A DNA stretch of 64,000 nt from JACCZR01 sp035296565. Lineage in GTDB: Bacteria; Actinomycetota; Thermoleophilia; Solirubrobacterales; Thermoleophilaceae. The stretch covers positions 1 through 64,000 of the forward strand of contig DATHAQ010000027.1 of assembly GCA_035296565.1 (NCBI GenBank), given 5' to 3'. Positions 32,259-40,880 of the stretch are shown piece by piece. The stretch's first letter is position 1. Each line of letters starts with the position of its first letter. The position numbers and the translations under genes were made by a program. Under the pieces are notes generated by a model that searched no databases, was not told the DNA's origin, and worked only from the letters and a program-made list of their open reading frames with translations.

Positions 32259-32996
32259 GTGCCCGCCGCCACCCTCATCGGTGTCCCCGCCTCGCACCCC
32301 ACGCTCGCCGCCGAGCTGATGCTGCGGCGTAAGGGCGTGGACTACCGGCGCTTCGACCTGGTGGCCGGTGTGCACCGGCCGCTCCTGCGCTTGCTGGGCT
32401 TCTCCGGCATCACCGTCCCCGCGCTCCGTCTCGACGACGGCGTGCACATCCAGGGCTCGCGCAGGCTTTCGCGCGCGCTCGACGTCCTTTACCCGGAGCG
32501 GCCGCTGTTTCCCCCCGACCGGCGCGAGGAGGTGGAGCGCGCGGAGCACTGGGGCGACCTGGTGCTGCAGGAGGTCCCGCGGCGCATCGCCTGGTGGGGG
32601 CTGCGGCGCCGCCCGACCGCGGTCGAGACCTTCCTGGTGGACGCGAAGACGGGCATCCCGCAGAGCCTGGCCGCGCCGCTCACCGGCCCGGTGGTGATCC
32701 TGGCCGGGCACCTCAACCGGGCCACCGACGAGGCCATCGAGCGTGACCTCGCCACGCTGCCGGGGCTGCTCGACCACGTCGATCGCCTGATCGGGGATGG
32801 GGTCATCGGCGGCGACGACCCCAACGCCGCGGACTTCCAGATAGCGCCGAGCGTGCGCCTGCTGATGAGCTTCGCCGACCTCCGGCCGGCCATCGAATCG
32901 CGGCCGGCGGGCGAGTTCGCCGTACGGGTCGTCCCACGATTCCCCGGCAACGTGCCGCCCGTGCTCCCGGCGGGCTCCCTGGCCGCGCCTCCCTGA
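32259..32996 (+). CDS. Glutathione S-transferase-fold protein
   Basis: 245 residues. The N-terminal thioredoxin-like half runs LIGVPASHPTLAAELMLRRKGVDYRRFDLV, followed by GITVPALRLDDG and GSRRLSRALDVLYP. The cis-Pro of GST folds is in TVPAL. The C-terminal half is helical with NAADFQIAPSVRLL. Actinobacteria mostly lack glutathione, so the thiol partner (mycothiol or none) is uncertain. It is a single gene with its own leaderless-type promoter. Confidence 0.8.
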   Translation: MPAATLIGVPASHPTLAAELMLRRKGVDYRRFDLVAGVHRPLLRLLGFSGITVPALRLDDGVHIQGSRRLSRALDVLYPERPLFPPDRREEVERAEHWGDLVLQEVPRRIAWWGLRRRPTAVETFLVDAKTGIPQSLAAPLTGPVVILAGHLNRATDEAIERDLATLPGLLDHVDRLIGDGVIGGDDPNAADFQIAPSVRLLMSFADLRPAIESRPAGEFAVRVVPRFPGNVPPVLPAGSLAAPP

Positions 32997-33045
32997 TCTT
33001 CATCCGTTCTGTCAGATCCCGGGCGTAGCTTTCGACAGCTACCCC

Positions 33046-34362
33046 ATGGAAGCCGCAACCCCACTCCGCCGCCCCAGCGTCAGCACCGATGAGCGCAGCC
33101 TGCGCCTGAACGACCTGCTGGTCGAGGACGAGACCGTCGTGCGGGTAGTGCGCGAGCGCATCGAGGCGGGGGAGGACCCCGAGCGGGTCGTCCTCGACGC
33201 GATCGAGATCGGCGGACGCGTGCTCGACCGCGAGCACGCCGCCGCCAACGCCGAGTTCGTCAAGACGGAGTTCGAGCGCGCCTCGCGCAACGTCGAGGAG
33301 CAGTTCACCGAACGCGCCCGCCAGGTCGCCGAGCGTCTCGACGAGAAGGTCGACGAGGTCTTCGGCGAGGAGAACGGCCACCTGGCCAAGGAGCTCGAGA
33401 AGCTGTTCTCCGACGGCAGCTCGGCCTCCGTGCAGAACCGGGTGCGAGAGCTCGTGGGCGAGACCCTGGCGAAGTCGCGCGAGGACCTCGTGCGCCAGTT
33501 CTCCTCCAGCGACGGGTCCAACCCGCTCGCCGACTTCAAGGCCGGCACCGTCCGCGAGCTGCGCCAGGCGCACGTCACCCAGCAGGCGATGGTCGAGCGC
33601 ATGGCCGAGCTGGAGAAGCAGCTCCAAGGCCTGCGCATCGAGCGCGAGGCCGAGCGGCAGGTCGCCGCCGAGCGCGAGCGCGGGACCGCCAAGGGCCGGA
33701 CGTTCGAGGAGCAGGTGGCCGAGGCGGTCGACCTGATCGCCACGGTGCAGGGCGACTGCTCCGAGGCGGTCGGGGACCTGCCCGGGGCCACCGGCAAGAC
33801 AGGGGACGTGGTGGTCGATCTCGCGGCCGCCGACGGCCCGGCGCGCGGGCGCCTGGTCTTCGAGGCCAAGGACAGCAAGCTGCCCCGGCCCGAGGCCATT
33901 CGCCAGCTCGATCGCGCCCTCGAGCAGCGCGACGCCGACTTCGCCGTGCTGGTCGTGCCCGACGACGACGAGGTGCCGGCGAGGATGCAGACGCTGCGGG
34001 AGTACAACGGCGACAAGCTGATCGTCACGCTGGACACCGAGGACGATGCCCACCTGGCGCTCGAGCTCGGCTATCGCCTCGCCCGTGCGCGCGTCCTGAT
34101 GGACCGCGCCGGCGGTGACGGCATCGACGCGGGCGCCGTGCGCGGCAGCGTCGAGCGGGCACGGCAGGCGGTCGAGGACGTGCGCAAGGTCAAGAGCCAG
34201 CTCACCGGCGCGACCACGAACATCAGCAACGCGCGCGAGCTCGTCGAGGCGCTCGCCGACCGCGTGAAGGCCCACCTCGACGAGGTGGAGCAGCTGGTCT
34301 CAGCAGACGCGCCCGCGAAGGACGCGCCGACCGAGCCGCCGCAGACGACCCTTCTGTCCTAG
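33046..34362 (+). CDS. Coiled-coil protein with a PD-(D/E)XK nuclease-like domain
   Basis: 438 residues. Residues 50-210 are long charged helices predicted to form coiled coils (repeated E-R-A-R heptads). Residues about 220-340 look like a PD-(D/E)XK fold: a helix with FEEQVAEAV, then TGDVVVDL (Asp), then LVFEAKDSK (E-x-K). This combination is reminiscent of RmuC/DUF2130-type proteins. There is no signal peptide or membrane segment. It is a stand-alone gene. A DNA-cleaving role is inferred from motifs, not proven. Confidence 0.75.
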   Translation: MEAATPLRRPSVSTDERSLRLNDLLVEDETVVRVVRERIEAGEDPERVVLDAIEIGGRVLDREHAAANAEFVKTEFERASRNVEEQFTERARQVAERLDEKVDEVFGEENGHLAKELEKLFSDGSSASVQNRVRELVGETLAKSREDLVRQFSSSDGSNPLADFKAGTVRELRQAHVTQQAMVERMAELEKQLQGLRIEREAERQVAAERERGTAKGRTFEEQVAEAVDLIATVQGDCSEAVGDLPGATGKTGDVVVDLAAADGPARGRLVFEAKDSKLPRPEAIRQLDRALEQRDADFAVLVVPDDDEVPARMQTLREYNGDKLIVTLDTEDDAHLALELGYRLARARVLMDRAGGDGIDAGAVRGSVERARQAVEDVRKVKSQLTGATTNISNARELVEALADRVKAHLDEVEQLVSADAPAKDAPTEPPQTTLLS

Positions 34363-34369
34363 ACCGGGA

Positions 34370-34816
34370 CTAGGGCACCTGGAGCTGGTCGTTCGAGTCG
34401 CCGCGGGATTCACCGACGTCCAGCTCGGCGGGCTGGATCTCCTGCACCACCGCCTGGGACGATCCCGCGCGCACCTCGTAGGTGCCCGTCGCGATGTTCG
34501 CCTGGATGGTCGCGGTGTCGAGTGGATTGATCGGCCCGACGCGCTCGCGCAGGCTCTCGCCCTCGAGCGTGACCGTGTGCGCTGCCTTGGTCTGGTTGGA
34601 GATCGTGAGCAGGACGGGCCCCGCGCCGAAGGAGTTGGGCGAGACGGTGACCTTGTCCTTCTGGATCACGCCCGTGAGCTCGAGCGCGCTGGCCGGCCGG
34701 GGCTTGTTCTCGAAGTCCTCGCTGCCGCAACTGACGAGCAGGGCTACGCAGAGCGTCCCGGCGACGAAGCTCGCAGCTCGTATCACGCGCGTATTCCTGA
34801 TCGCCACAAACCCCAT
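34370..34816 (-). CDS. Putative lipoprotein
   Basis: A 148-residue exported protein: an N-terminal basic stretch, hydrophobic helix and lipobox LLVSC, so it would be lipid-anchored at the Cys. The mature part is beta-rich (KVTVSPNSFGAGPVLLTISN, then TVTLEGESL), resembling a cupredoxin or Ig-like sandwich, without obvious Cu ligands. Function unknown. It is convergent with the coiled-coil protein gene and 16 bases from the downstream end of the acyltransferase gene. Confidence 0.8.
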   Translation of the reverse strand: MGFVAIRNTRVIRAASFVAGTLCVALLVSCGSEDFENKPRPASALELTGVIQKDKVTVSPNSFGAGPVLLTISNQTKAAHTVTLEGESLRERVGPINPLDTATIQANIATGTYEVRAGSSQAVVQEIQPAELDVGESRGDSNDQLQVP

Positions 34817-34832
34817 CCCACGCGGCGGAACC

Positions 34833-35840
34833 CTAACCGAACCACACCGACGAACGCCGCTGCAGCATGTCCTGCAAGCGGGCTTGGATCCGGCCGCGGA
34901 CGTCGTCGGCGAGGGACTGGACGAGTGCCGGGTCGTCGGCGTCCTCGGGGCCGAGGTCGGACACGTCGATGGGCTCGAGGAACTCGATCCGGAACTTCGC
35001 GGGCAGGTACATGACCGCGGCGGCCAGGCCGAGGTGGGGAAAGGCGTGGTTGACCGGGAAGTAGGGAAGGCCGGTGAGCTGCTTGAGCAGCGGGACGTGC
35101 GCGAAGATCGGCATTGCCTCCTCGGCGCCCACCACCGCCACCGGCACGATCGGCACCTGCGCGCGGATGGCCGTGCGCACGAATCCGCCGCGGCCGAAGC
35201 GGCGGAGCTTGTAGCGCTGCCAGTAGAGCTTGCGCGTCGCCTTCACCCCTTCGGGAAAGACCAGCGCCAGACGCTCTTCGTCAGCCAGCAGGCGCTGTGC
35301 GTTCGCGGGGTGCGCGGCGACCAGGCCGATCTTGGCCGTCAGCGCGCTCACGCCGGGGTAGCCCTTGAACCAGTGCTCGCCCAGCATGTAGAGCGGGCGG
35401 GGGTGGGAGTGCTCGCGGCGGATGGCCTGCATGATCATCGGCGCGTCAGGAGGCAGCGCACCCGAGTGATTCGAGGTGAGCAGAGCACCCCCTTCAGACG
35501 GCACGTTCTCCACGCCCTCCGCGTCCACGCGGAACCAGACCCGGTAGTAGAAGTCGAGCAGCGGTTCGACCAGATCGAAGACGCGCTGCGAGCGGCCCCA
35601 GTCGTCGAGCTGGCGGCCGGTCTCCGCCGGCGGGATCAGCTCGCGTAGCTGGCGTGCGTCGACGTCGGCGCTCGGTCGCGGCTCGGTGGCCACGGGCATG
35701 TCGAGCTCACCTGCGCGTGGGTCGTACCCGCGCGGCTCGTGGCCGGCGCTGTCGCCGCCGAGCAGCGGGCTGCGCTCGCTGAGCCCTCGCCGGCTGGTGG
35801 GCCGCCGCGGTTTGTGCCTGGTGCGCTCCCCCGTCTTCAC
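34833..35840 (-). CDS. PlsC-like lysophospholipid acyltransferase
   Basis: 335 residues. The catalytic block is NHSGALPPDAP, the variant of the HxxxxD motif found in diacylglycerol acyltransferase-like PlsC proteins. The second block is LVFPEGVKATRK (FPEG motif), and PIVPVAVVG is block IV. The N-terminal 55 residues are charged and disordered. No strong membrane helix; probably membrane-associated. It would acylate lysophosphatidic acid or a related glycerolipid; the acceptor is not certain. A later start is possible because the first 50 residues look unstructured. Confidence 0.88.
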   Translation of the reverse strand: MKTGERTRHKPRRPTSRRGLSERSPLLGGDSAGHEPRGYDPRAGELDMPVATEPRPSADVDARQLRELIPPAETGRQLDDWGRSQRVFDLVEPLLDFYYRVWFRVDAEGVENVPSEGGALLTSNHSGALPPDAPMIMQAIRREHSHPRPLYMLGEHWFKGYPGVSALTAKIGLVAAHPANAQRLLADEERLALVFPEGVKATRKLYWQRYKLRRFGRGGFVRTAIRAQVPIVPVAVVGAEEAMPIFAHVPLLKQLTGLPYFPVNHAFPHLGLAAAVMYLPAKFRIEFLEPIDVSDLGPEDADDPALVQSLADDVRGRIQARLQDMLQRRSSVWFG

Positions 35841-35880
35841 CGAGGGAGCTTATCCCCGCGTGCGGCGGCGGAACAAACGC

Positions 35881-36789
35881 TCAGCCGCGTTGGAAAGGGA
35901 GGTCGACGACCTCGGCGGTGGCGCCGTTCGCGCCCACGGCGACCGTGTCGCCCGGCGCGGCCTCGCGCCGTACGATGGCCAGGGCGACCGCCCCCAGGGT
36001 GGGCGACTCGCACGCCGTGCCGACTTGGCCGACCGCCCGCTCGCCGAGGGTCAGCGGGTCGCCGTGCTCCGCCGGCCGGGACAGCCGCAGCCCGCGCAGG
36101 TGGCGGTTCGGCTTGCCGCGCCAGTGCAGCCGCGCGACGGTCTCCTGGCCGACGTAGCAGCCCTTCTCGAAGTTGACGGCGCGTTCGTTGAGACCGGCCT
36201 CCTGCGGAATCGTGTCGGCGCCCATGTCGAGTCCCATGCGCGGCCGGCCCGACTCCACGCGCAGGCACTCGGCGGCCTGCTCGGACACCGCCTCCACGTC
36301 CAGCGCGTCGGCGAGGCCGGGCTCGCCGATCACGTCGACGCCCAGGTCGGTGGCCACGTACAGCCCGTGCTCGCCCTCGACGAAGGCGTGCTCGGCCTCG
36401 ACCAGGTCAATCCCTAGGGCCTCGCGCGCCCGGGGCCCGATCAGGGAGACGATCGCCCGCTGGTCGGTCAGGTCCTCGTAGCTGACCTCGCGGCCGAGGC
36501 TGTACACCTCGCACGTGTGGCGCACGGGCGGGAGGCCGGCGGCCTCGGTGTCGATCCAAAGCCAGTCCTCGCCCCGCAGGATGCGCATGTCGGCACGCAG
36601 CTTGCCCTTGTGGTTGAGCAGGGCGGCGTAGAGGCCCTGGCCCGGCTCGAGCGCCTCGACATCGTTGGTCACCTGACCCTGCAGGAACTCGGCGGCCTCG
36701 GAGCCCCGGAGCAGGAGCTTGCCGCGCTCGGAGCGATCGACCAGCCCGACCGAGCGGGTCAGCAGCTCGTACTCGTCCACGGCGATCAC
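35881..36789 (-). CDS. ygfZ: YgfZ/GcvT-like folate-binding protein
   Basis: A 302-residue aminomethyltransferase-fold protein. The YgfZ signature K-G-C-Y-x-G-Q-E is present as FEKGCYVGQETVAR (about residue 211), with the Cys linked to Fe-S cluster maintenance in YgfZ. The N-terminal region LLRGSEAAEFLQGQVTNDV is typical. It is encoded divergently from the multicopper oxidase gene with a shared 50-base gap. No glycine-cleavage genes are nearby, supporting YgfZ rather than GcvT. Confidence 0.9.
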   Translation of the reverse strand: MIAVDEYELLTRSVGLVDRSERGKLLLRGSEAAEFLQGQVTNDVEALEPGQGLYAALLNHKGKLRADMRILRGEDWLWIDTEAAGLPPVRHTCEVYSLGREVSYEDLTDQRAIVSLIGPRAREALGIDLVEAEHAFVEGEHGLYVATDLGVDVIGEPGLADALDVEAVSEQAAECLRVESGRPRMGLDMGADTIPQEAGLNERAVNFEKGCYVGQETVARLHWRGKPNRHLRGLRLSRPAEHGDPLTLGERAVGQVGTACESPTLGAVALAIVRREAAPGDTVAVGANGATAEVVDLPFQRG

Positions 36790-36800
36790 AAGACCAGTGT

Positions 36801-36820
36801 AGTTTTAGCCGCGTCTAACT
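36801..36820. promoter_or_regulatory. Possible DtxR/MntR-type operator
   Basis: The sequence AGTTTTAGCCGCGTCTAACT in the ygfZ/multicopper-oxidase gap has TTAG-n6-CTAA arms and outer AGTT/AACT symmetry, loosely like DtxR-family boxes. A DtxR regulator is encoded 2.4 kb downstream. The match is partial. Confidence 0.35.
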
Positions 36821-36839
36821 TCTGCTTCAATAGTCGCTC

Positions 36840-37886
36840 ATGTCCAAGTTGTGGTCCAAAAAGCTCTCCCGGCGGCGGCTGCTCGGCAGCGCCGCGCTCG
36901 GCACCGCCGCACTGCCGGTGCTCCACGAGACGGTTCCGCACCAGTCGATCCACAACAGCCTTGCCGCGGCGACGGGGGGCGGCAACGGCGACCACGGCAG
37001 TGCGGACACCGCGCACAGGGGCGCCGGCCACCGCGGGACGATGGGCAAGGTCGATCACGCGGCGAACGGCTTCGACCCCACCGAGCTGCTGCGCGACTTC
37101 GACGAGGGGCGCGTGCGCAACGGGGTGCGCGAGTGGGAGATCGTGGCCGACGACAAGGAGATCGAGGTCGCGCCGGGCGTGAAGTACGCCGCCTGGACCT
37201 ACAACGGCCGCGTCCCCGGCCCGACGCTGCGCGCCCGCGAGGGCGAGAGGCTGCGGATCAACTTCATCAACGCCTCCTCGCACCCGCACACCATGCACTT
37301 CCACGGCATCCACCGCGACGTGCACGACGGCATCCCCGGCATCGGCGCCGGGAACATCGCGCCAGGGAAGAGCACGACGTACGAGTTCGACGCCTCGCCC
37401 TTCGGCCTGCACCACTACCACTGCCACTCGACACCGCTGGCCGACCACATCGCCAAGGGCCTCTACGGCATGTTCATCGTCGACCCCAAGCGGGGGCGCC
37501 CCAAGGCTGACGAGCTCGCGATGGTGATGAACGGCTTCGACACGAACTTCGACCGCGAGAACGAGGTGTACGCGGTCAACACCGTCGCGTTCGAGTACGC
37601 CCGCAAGCCGATCCGCGTCAAGCGCGGCGAGCTGGTGCGGATCTACCTCCTGAACATCCTCGAGTTCGACCTCATGAACTCGTTCCACATCCACGCGAAC
37701 TTCTTCGACGTCTTTCCGACGGGCACGTCGCTGGAGCCGACCGAGCTGACCGACACCGTCATCCAGGGCCAGGGGCAGCGGGCGATCCTCGAGTTGCGCT
37801 TCCCGTTCACCGGGAAGTACATGTTCCACGCCCACGTCTCGGAGTTCGCGGAGCTCGGCTGGATGGGGTTCTTCGAGGTCGTCTGA
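36840..37886 (+). CDS. Tat-exported multicopper oxidase, two-domain type
   Basis: 348 residues. The N-terminus carries a Tat signal (LSRRRLLGSAALGTAALP). Copper motifs: TMHFHGIH and HHYHCHSTPL in domain 1, then FHIHANFFDV and MFHAHVSEFAELGWMGFF in domain 2, giving type 1 and type 2/3 sites. Size and domain count fit two-domain laccases or nitrite-reductase-like oxidases. A likely role is oxidation of Cu(I), Mn(II) or Fe(II) outside the membrane, which would suit the ZIP transporter and DtxR regulator that follow. The His/Gly-rich N-terminal linker may bind metal. Confidence 0.9.
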   Translation: MSKLWSKKLSRRRLLGSAALGTAALPVLHETVPHQSIHNSLAAATGGGNGDHGSADTAHRGAGHRGTMGKVDHAANGFDPTELLRDFDEGRVRNGVREWEIVADDKEIEVAPGVKYAAWTYNGRVPGPTLRAREGERLRINFINASSHPHTMHFHGIHRDVHDGIPGIGAGNIAPGKSTTYEFDASPFGLHHYHCHSTPLADHIAKGLYGMFIVDPKRGRPKADELAMVMNGFDTNFDRENEVYAVNTVAFEYARKPIRVKRGELVRIYLLNILEFDLMNSFHIHANFFDVFPTGTSLEPTELTDTVIQGQGQRAILELRFPFTGKYMFHAHVSEFAELGWMGFFEVV

Positions 37887-37951
37887 GTGGCGATGCCCGT
37901 CGCATCTCATCGTCCCCGGCCTGCTCGACCCTCGACCCTCGGACGGCCGTA

Positions 37952-39166
37952 GTGGAAGCTCGTAGCGCAGCGCCTCCTCGCGGCACCCGGCTCCCGGGCT
38001 GGCTCGCCGGCCTGCTGCCGCTGGCCCTGCTGGGCATCGCCATCGGGTTGTTCGTGGCTCTCGACGCGCCGGGGCTGGGCGAGCGGCGCGGCGTCCCCGT
38101 CGAGAAGCTGGCCGTGGAGCGGACCGTCCTGCGCCCGGGCGAGATCGATCTGCACGTGCGCAACGACGGCCCCGACCCGGTGGCCGTGCGGCAGGTGATC
38201 GTCAACGATGGCTTCGCGAGCTTCTCCCAGAGCAGCGACGACCTCGGGCGGCTCGGCCGCGACACCATCCGCGTGCAGTACCCGTGGGTCAAGGGCCAGG
38301 CCTACGAGCTCAAGCTGCTGACCGCGACCGGCGCCACCGTCGACCACACGATCGAGGCCGCCGCCGAGAGCCCCGAGGGCGGCGCGGGCTTTCTCGGGCT
38401 CATGGGCCTCATCGGCCTCTACGTGGGCGTGATCCCGGTGGCGATCGGAATGGTGTGGCTGCCCTGGCTGCGGACCATCGACCCGCGCTGGATCCAGTTC
38501 CTGATGGCGCTCACCGTCGGCCTGCTGGCGTTCCTGGGCATCGACGCGGTGCTCGAGGGCACCGAGCTCGCGGGCGAGGGCGCGCAGGCCTTCGGGGGCG
38601 CGGCCCTGGTGTTCGTGGGCGCCGTGGTCGCCTACCTCGCGCTCGCGGGGGTGGGGGCGTGGGTGTCCAACCGCCGGACGGAGGAAAGGCGGGCGGGCGC
38701 CGGCCCGTGGCGGCTCGCCTTCCTCGTGGCCCTCGGCATCGGCCTCCACAACCTGGGGGAGGGGTTGGCCATCGGCTCGGCCTACGCGGTGGGCTCGCTC
38801 GCGATCGGGGCCGCGCTGGTCGTCGGCTTCGCCCTGCACAACACGACCGAGGGGCTGGCCATCGTCGCGCCGGTGGCCAAGGGCGAGGAGGTGGGCGCGG
38901 CCACGCGGCTGCGGCGCCTCATCGGGCTCGGCGTGCTCGCGGGCGCCCCGGCCATCCTCGGCACCTTCATCGGCGCGTCGGCCTTCGACACGAGCCTGGC
39001 CGCCTTCATGTTCGGTCTCGGCGCCGGGGCGATCGCCCAGGTGATCGTCCAGATCGCCCCCGGCCTGCGCGACAGGGCCGGCCAGCTGCTCAACCCGCTC
39101 GCCGTCGCCGGCCTCCTGACCGGCCTCGCGCTGATGTACGTGACCGGCCTCCTGGTGTCGGTATGA
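37952..39166 (+). CDS. ZIP-family metal transporter with N-terminal extracytoplasmic domain
   Basis: 404 residues. After a first membrane helix (LLPLALLGIAIGLFVAL) comes an about 90-residue beta-rich extracytoplasmic domain, then about seven more helices. The metal-site signatures of ZIP helices IV and V are GIGLHNLGEGLAIG and GFALHNTTEGLAIV. The added N-terminal domain is uncommon in ZIP proteins and resembles cupredoxin-like sandwiches. It lies between multicopper oxidase and DtxR-type genes, and its end overlaps the regulator start by ATGA. Metal (Zn, Mn or Fe) undetermined. GTG start. Confidence 0.88.
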   Translation: MEARSAAPPRGTRLPGWLAGLLPLALLGIAIGLFVALDAPGLGERRGVPVEKLAVERTVLRPGEIDLHVRNDGPDPVAVRQVIVNDGFASFSQSSDDLGRLGRDTIRVQYPWVKGQAYELKLLTATGATVDHTIEAAAESPEGGAGFLGLMGLIGLYVGVIPVAIGMVWLPWLRTIDPRWIQFLMALTVGLLAFLGIDAVLEGTELAGEGAQAFGGAALVFVGAVVAYLALAGVGAWVSNRRTEERRAGAGPWRLAFLVALGIGLHNLGEGLAIGSAYAVGSLAIGAALVVGFALHNTTEGLAIVAPVAKGEEVGAATRLRRLIGLGVLAGAPAILGTFIGASAFDTSLAAFMFGLGAGAIAQVIVQIAPGLRDRAGQLLNPLAVAGLLTGLALMYVTGLLVSV

Positions 39167-39828
39167 GCGTCGATCCCGCCATCTCCCACGCCGTTCAGGA
39201 CTACGCGAAGGGCATCTGGTCGCTGCAGCGCCGCAACGAGGGGCCGGTGTCCACCTCGGCGCTCGCCGACCGGCTGGCCGTCTCGCCGGCTTCGGCCAGC
39301 GCCATGCTCAAGCGCCTGGAGGAGCTCGGCCTGGTGCGGCGCGAGCCCTACCACGGCGTGCGCCTCTCGCGGGCCGGCGAGCGCGTCGCCCTGGAGGTGC
39401 TGCGCCACCACCGGCTGCTTGAGCTCTATCTGGCCGAGGCCCTGGGCATGCCCTGGGACCGCGTCCACGACGAGGCCGAGGTGCTCGAGCACGCGATCTC
39501 GCCGGAGCTGTCGGAGCTGATCGCCCAGAAGCTGGGGCACCCGACGGTCGACCCCCACGGCGATCCGATTCCGGGCCCCGACGGCGAGATCCAAGAGGGA
39601 CCGACGCGTGCCCTCGGCGAGCTGGAGCCCGGGCAGCGGGGCGTCTTCTCGCGGGTGTCGGACTCCGACCCCGACATGCTGCGCTGGCTGGCCGACCGCG
39701 GCATCGAGCGCGGGGACGAGCTGGAGGTGGTCGAGCGCGAGCGGTTCGGCTCGGGCCTCACCGTCCGCGCCGGCGGCCGCGAGCACGCGCTGGGCGAGCG
39801 CCTGGCGAGCGCGATGCGCGTGGACTAG
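39163..39828 (+). CDS. DtxR/MntR-family metal-dependent repressor
   Basis: 221 residues. The N-terminal winged helix contains VSTSALADRLAVSPASASAMLKRLEELGLV, followed by the dimerisation/metal domain (HHRLLELYLAEALG, HDEAEVLEHAIS, KLGHPTVDPHGDPIP) and a C-terminal SH3-like FeoA domain. His and Glu residues of both metal sites are present. Coupled to the ZIP gene by ATGA. It would repress metal-uptake genes when metal-loaded; a candidate box lies before the multicopper oxidase gene. Confidence 0.92.
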   Translation: MSVDPAISHAVQDYAKGIWSLQRRNEGPVSTSALADRLAVSPASASAMLKRLEELGLVRREPYHGVRLSRAGERVALEVLRHHRLLELYLAEALGMPWDRVHDEAEVLEHAISPELSELIAQKLGHPTVDPHGDPIPGPDGEIQEGPTRALGELEPGQRGVFSRVSDSDPDMLRWLADRGIERGDELEVVERERFGSGLTVRAGGREHALGERLASAMRVD

Positions 39829-39841
39829 GCGCGCTCGCGGG

Positions 39842-40597
39842 TCACCGCGGGGCCATCCGCAGCGCGCCGTCGAGCCGGATTACCTCGCCGTTGAGCATCT
39901 CGTTCTCGACGATGTGAGCGGTCAGGGCGGCGAACTCCTCCGGGAGGCCGAGCCGCTGCGGGTTGGGCACGCTGGCACCCAGCGCCTCGCGCGCGTTCTC
40001 CGGCAGGGCCGCGAGCAAGGGCGTGTCGAACAGACCGGGCGCGATGGTCAGGGCGCGGATGCCGTCACCGGAGAGGTCGCGCGCGGCGGGCAGCGTCATC
40101 GAGACGATGCCGCCCTTGGAGGCCGCGTAGGCGATCTGGCCGATCTGACCGTCGTACGCGGCGATCGAGGCGGTGCTCACGCAGACGCCGCGCTGGCCCG
40201 AGCCGCGCGGCTCGTTGGAGCGCATCGCGTCCGCGGCCAGGCGCAGGAGGTTGAAGGAGCCGATCAGGTTGACCTTCACCACCTGCTGGAAGGCGCCCAG
40301 GTCGTGCGGGCCGTGCTTGCCCGCGGTCTTCTGGGCCCAGCCGATGCCCGCGCAGGCGACGCTCACGCGCAGCCCCTCGCCGCCGGCCGCGGCGGCCTCG
40401 GCCACGGCCGCCGCCACCTGCTCCTCGTCGCCGACGTCGGTGGAGACGAAGCTCGCGCCGTCGCCCAGGTCGGCGGCCAGGGCCTCGCCCTTCTCCTCGT
40501 TGAGGTCGGCGATGGTGACGGCCATGCCGTCGGCGTGCAGCCGGCGGGTCACGGCCTCGCCGAGCCCCGAGGCACCGCCGGAGACGATCGCGCTCAC
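39842..40597 (-). CDS. SDR dehydrogenase, type 2 3-hydroxyacyl-CoA dehydrogenase-like
   Basis: 251 residues from GTG at 40597. The Rossmann glycine motif is VSGGASGLGEA, and the catalytic Ser, Tyr and Lys fall in VCVSTASIAAYDG and YAASKGG. The segment TIAPGLFDTPLLAALPE and end GEVIRLDGALRMAPR match 17-beta-HSD10-type 3-hydroxyacyl-CoA dehydrogenases of branched-chain acyl-CoA degradation. An open frame to 40660 adds residues without family character. It is divergent from dodecin. Confidence 0.9.
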   Translation of the reverse strand: MSAIVSGGASGLGEAVTRRLHADGMAVTIADLNEEKGEALAADLGDGASFVSTDVGDEEQVAAAVAEAAAAGGEGLRVSVACAGIGWAQKTAGKHGPHDLGAFQQVVKVNLIGSFNLLRLAADAMRSNEPRGSGQRGVCVSTASIAAYDGQIGQIAYAASKGGIVSMTLPAARDLSGDGIRALTIAPGLFDTPLLAALPENAREALGASVPNPQRLGLPEEFAALTAHIVENEMLNGEVIRLDGALRMAPR

Positions 40598-40660
40598 GCG
40601 CGGCAGCTTAGGCCAGGTAGGTTGCGCAGCGAGGGCACAACTAGGAGAGAGGAGCCCCAT

Positions 40661-40876
40661 ATGGCAGAGAGCGTGTACCGCGTCACCGAGGTGATCGGGG
40701 TCAGCACGGAGTCCTGGGAGTCGGCGGCCCGCAGCGCGGTCGAGATTGCCGCGAAGTCGGTGCGCGACCTGCGCATCGCGGAGGTCATCCGCCAGGACGT
40801 GACGATCGGCGAGGGCGGGGTGGCGAATTTCCGCATCCGGCTCGCCATCTCGTTCAAGTACGAGAGCGGGCAGTAG
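40661..40876 (+). CDS. Dodecin flavin-binding protein
   Basis: A 71-residue dodecin. The hallmark layout VYRVTEVIGVSTESWESAARSA, then the helix and strands ending FRIRLAISFKYE, is complete. Dodecins assemble as 12-mers that store riboflavin or FMN. Preceded by a strong AGGAGAGAGGAG ribosome binding site. It may buffer flavin for the many flavin/F420 enzymes of this region. Confidence 0.93.
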   Translation: MAESVYRVTEVIGVSTESWESAARSAVEIAAKSVRDLRIAEVIRQDVTIGEGGVANFRIRLAISFKYESGQ

Positions 40877-40880
40877 CGGG

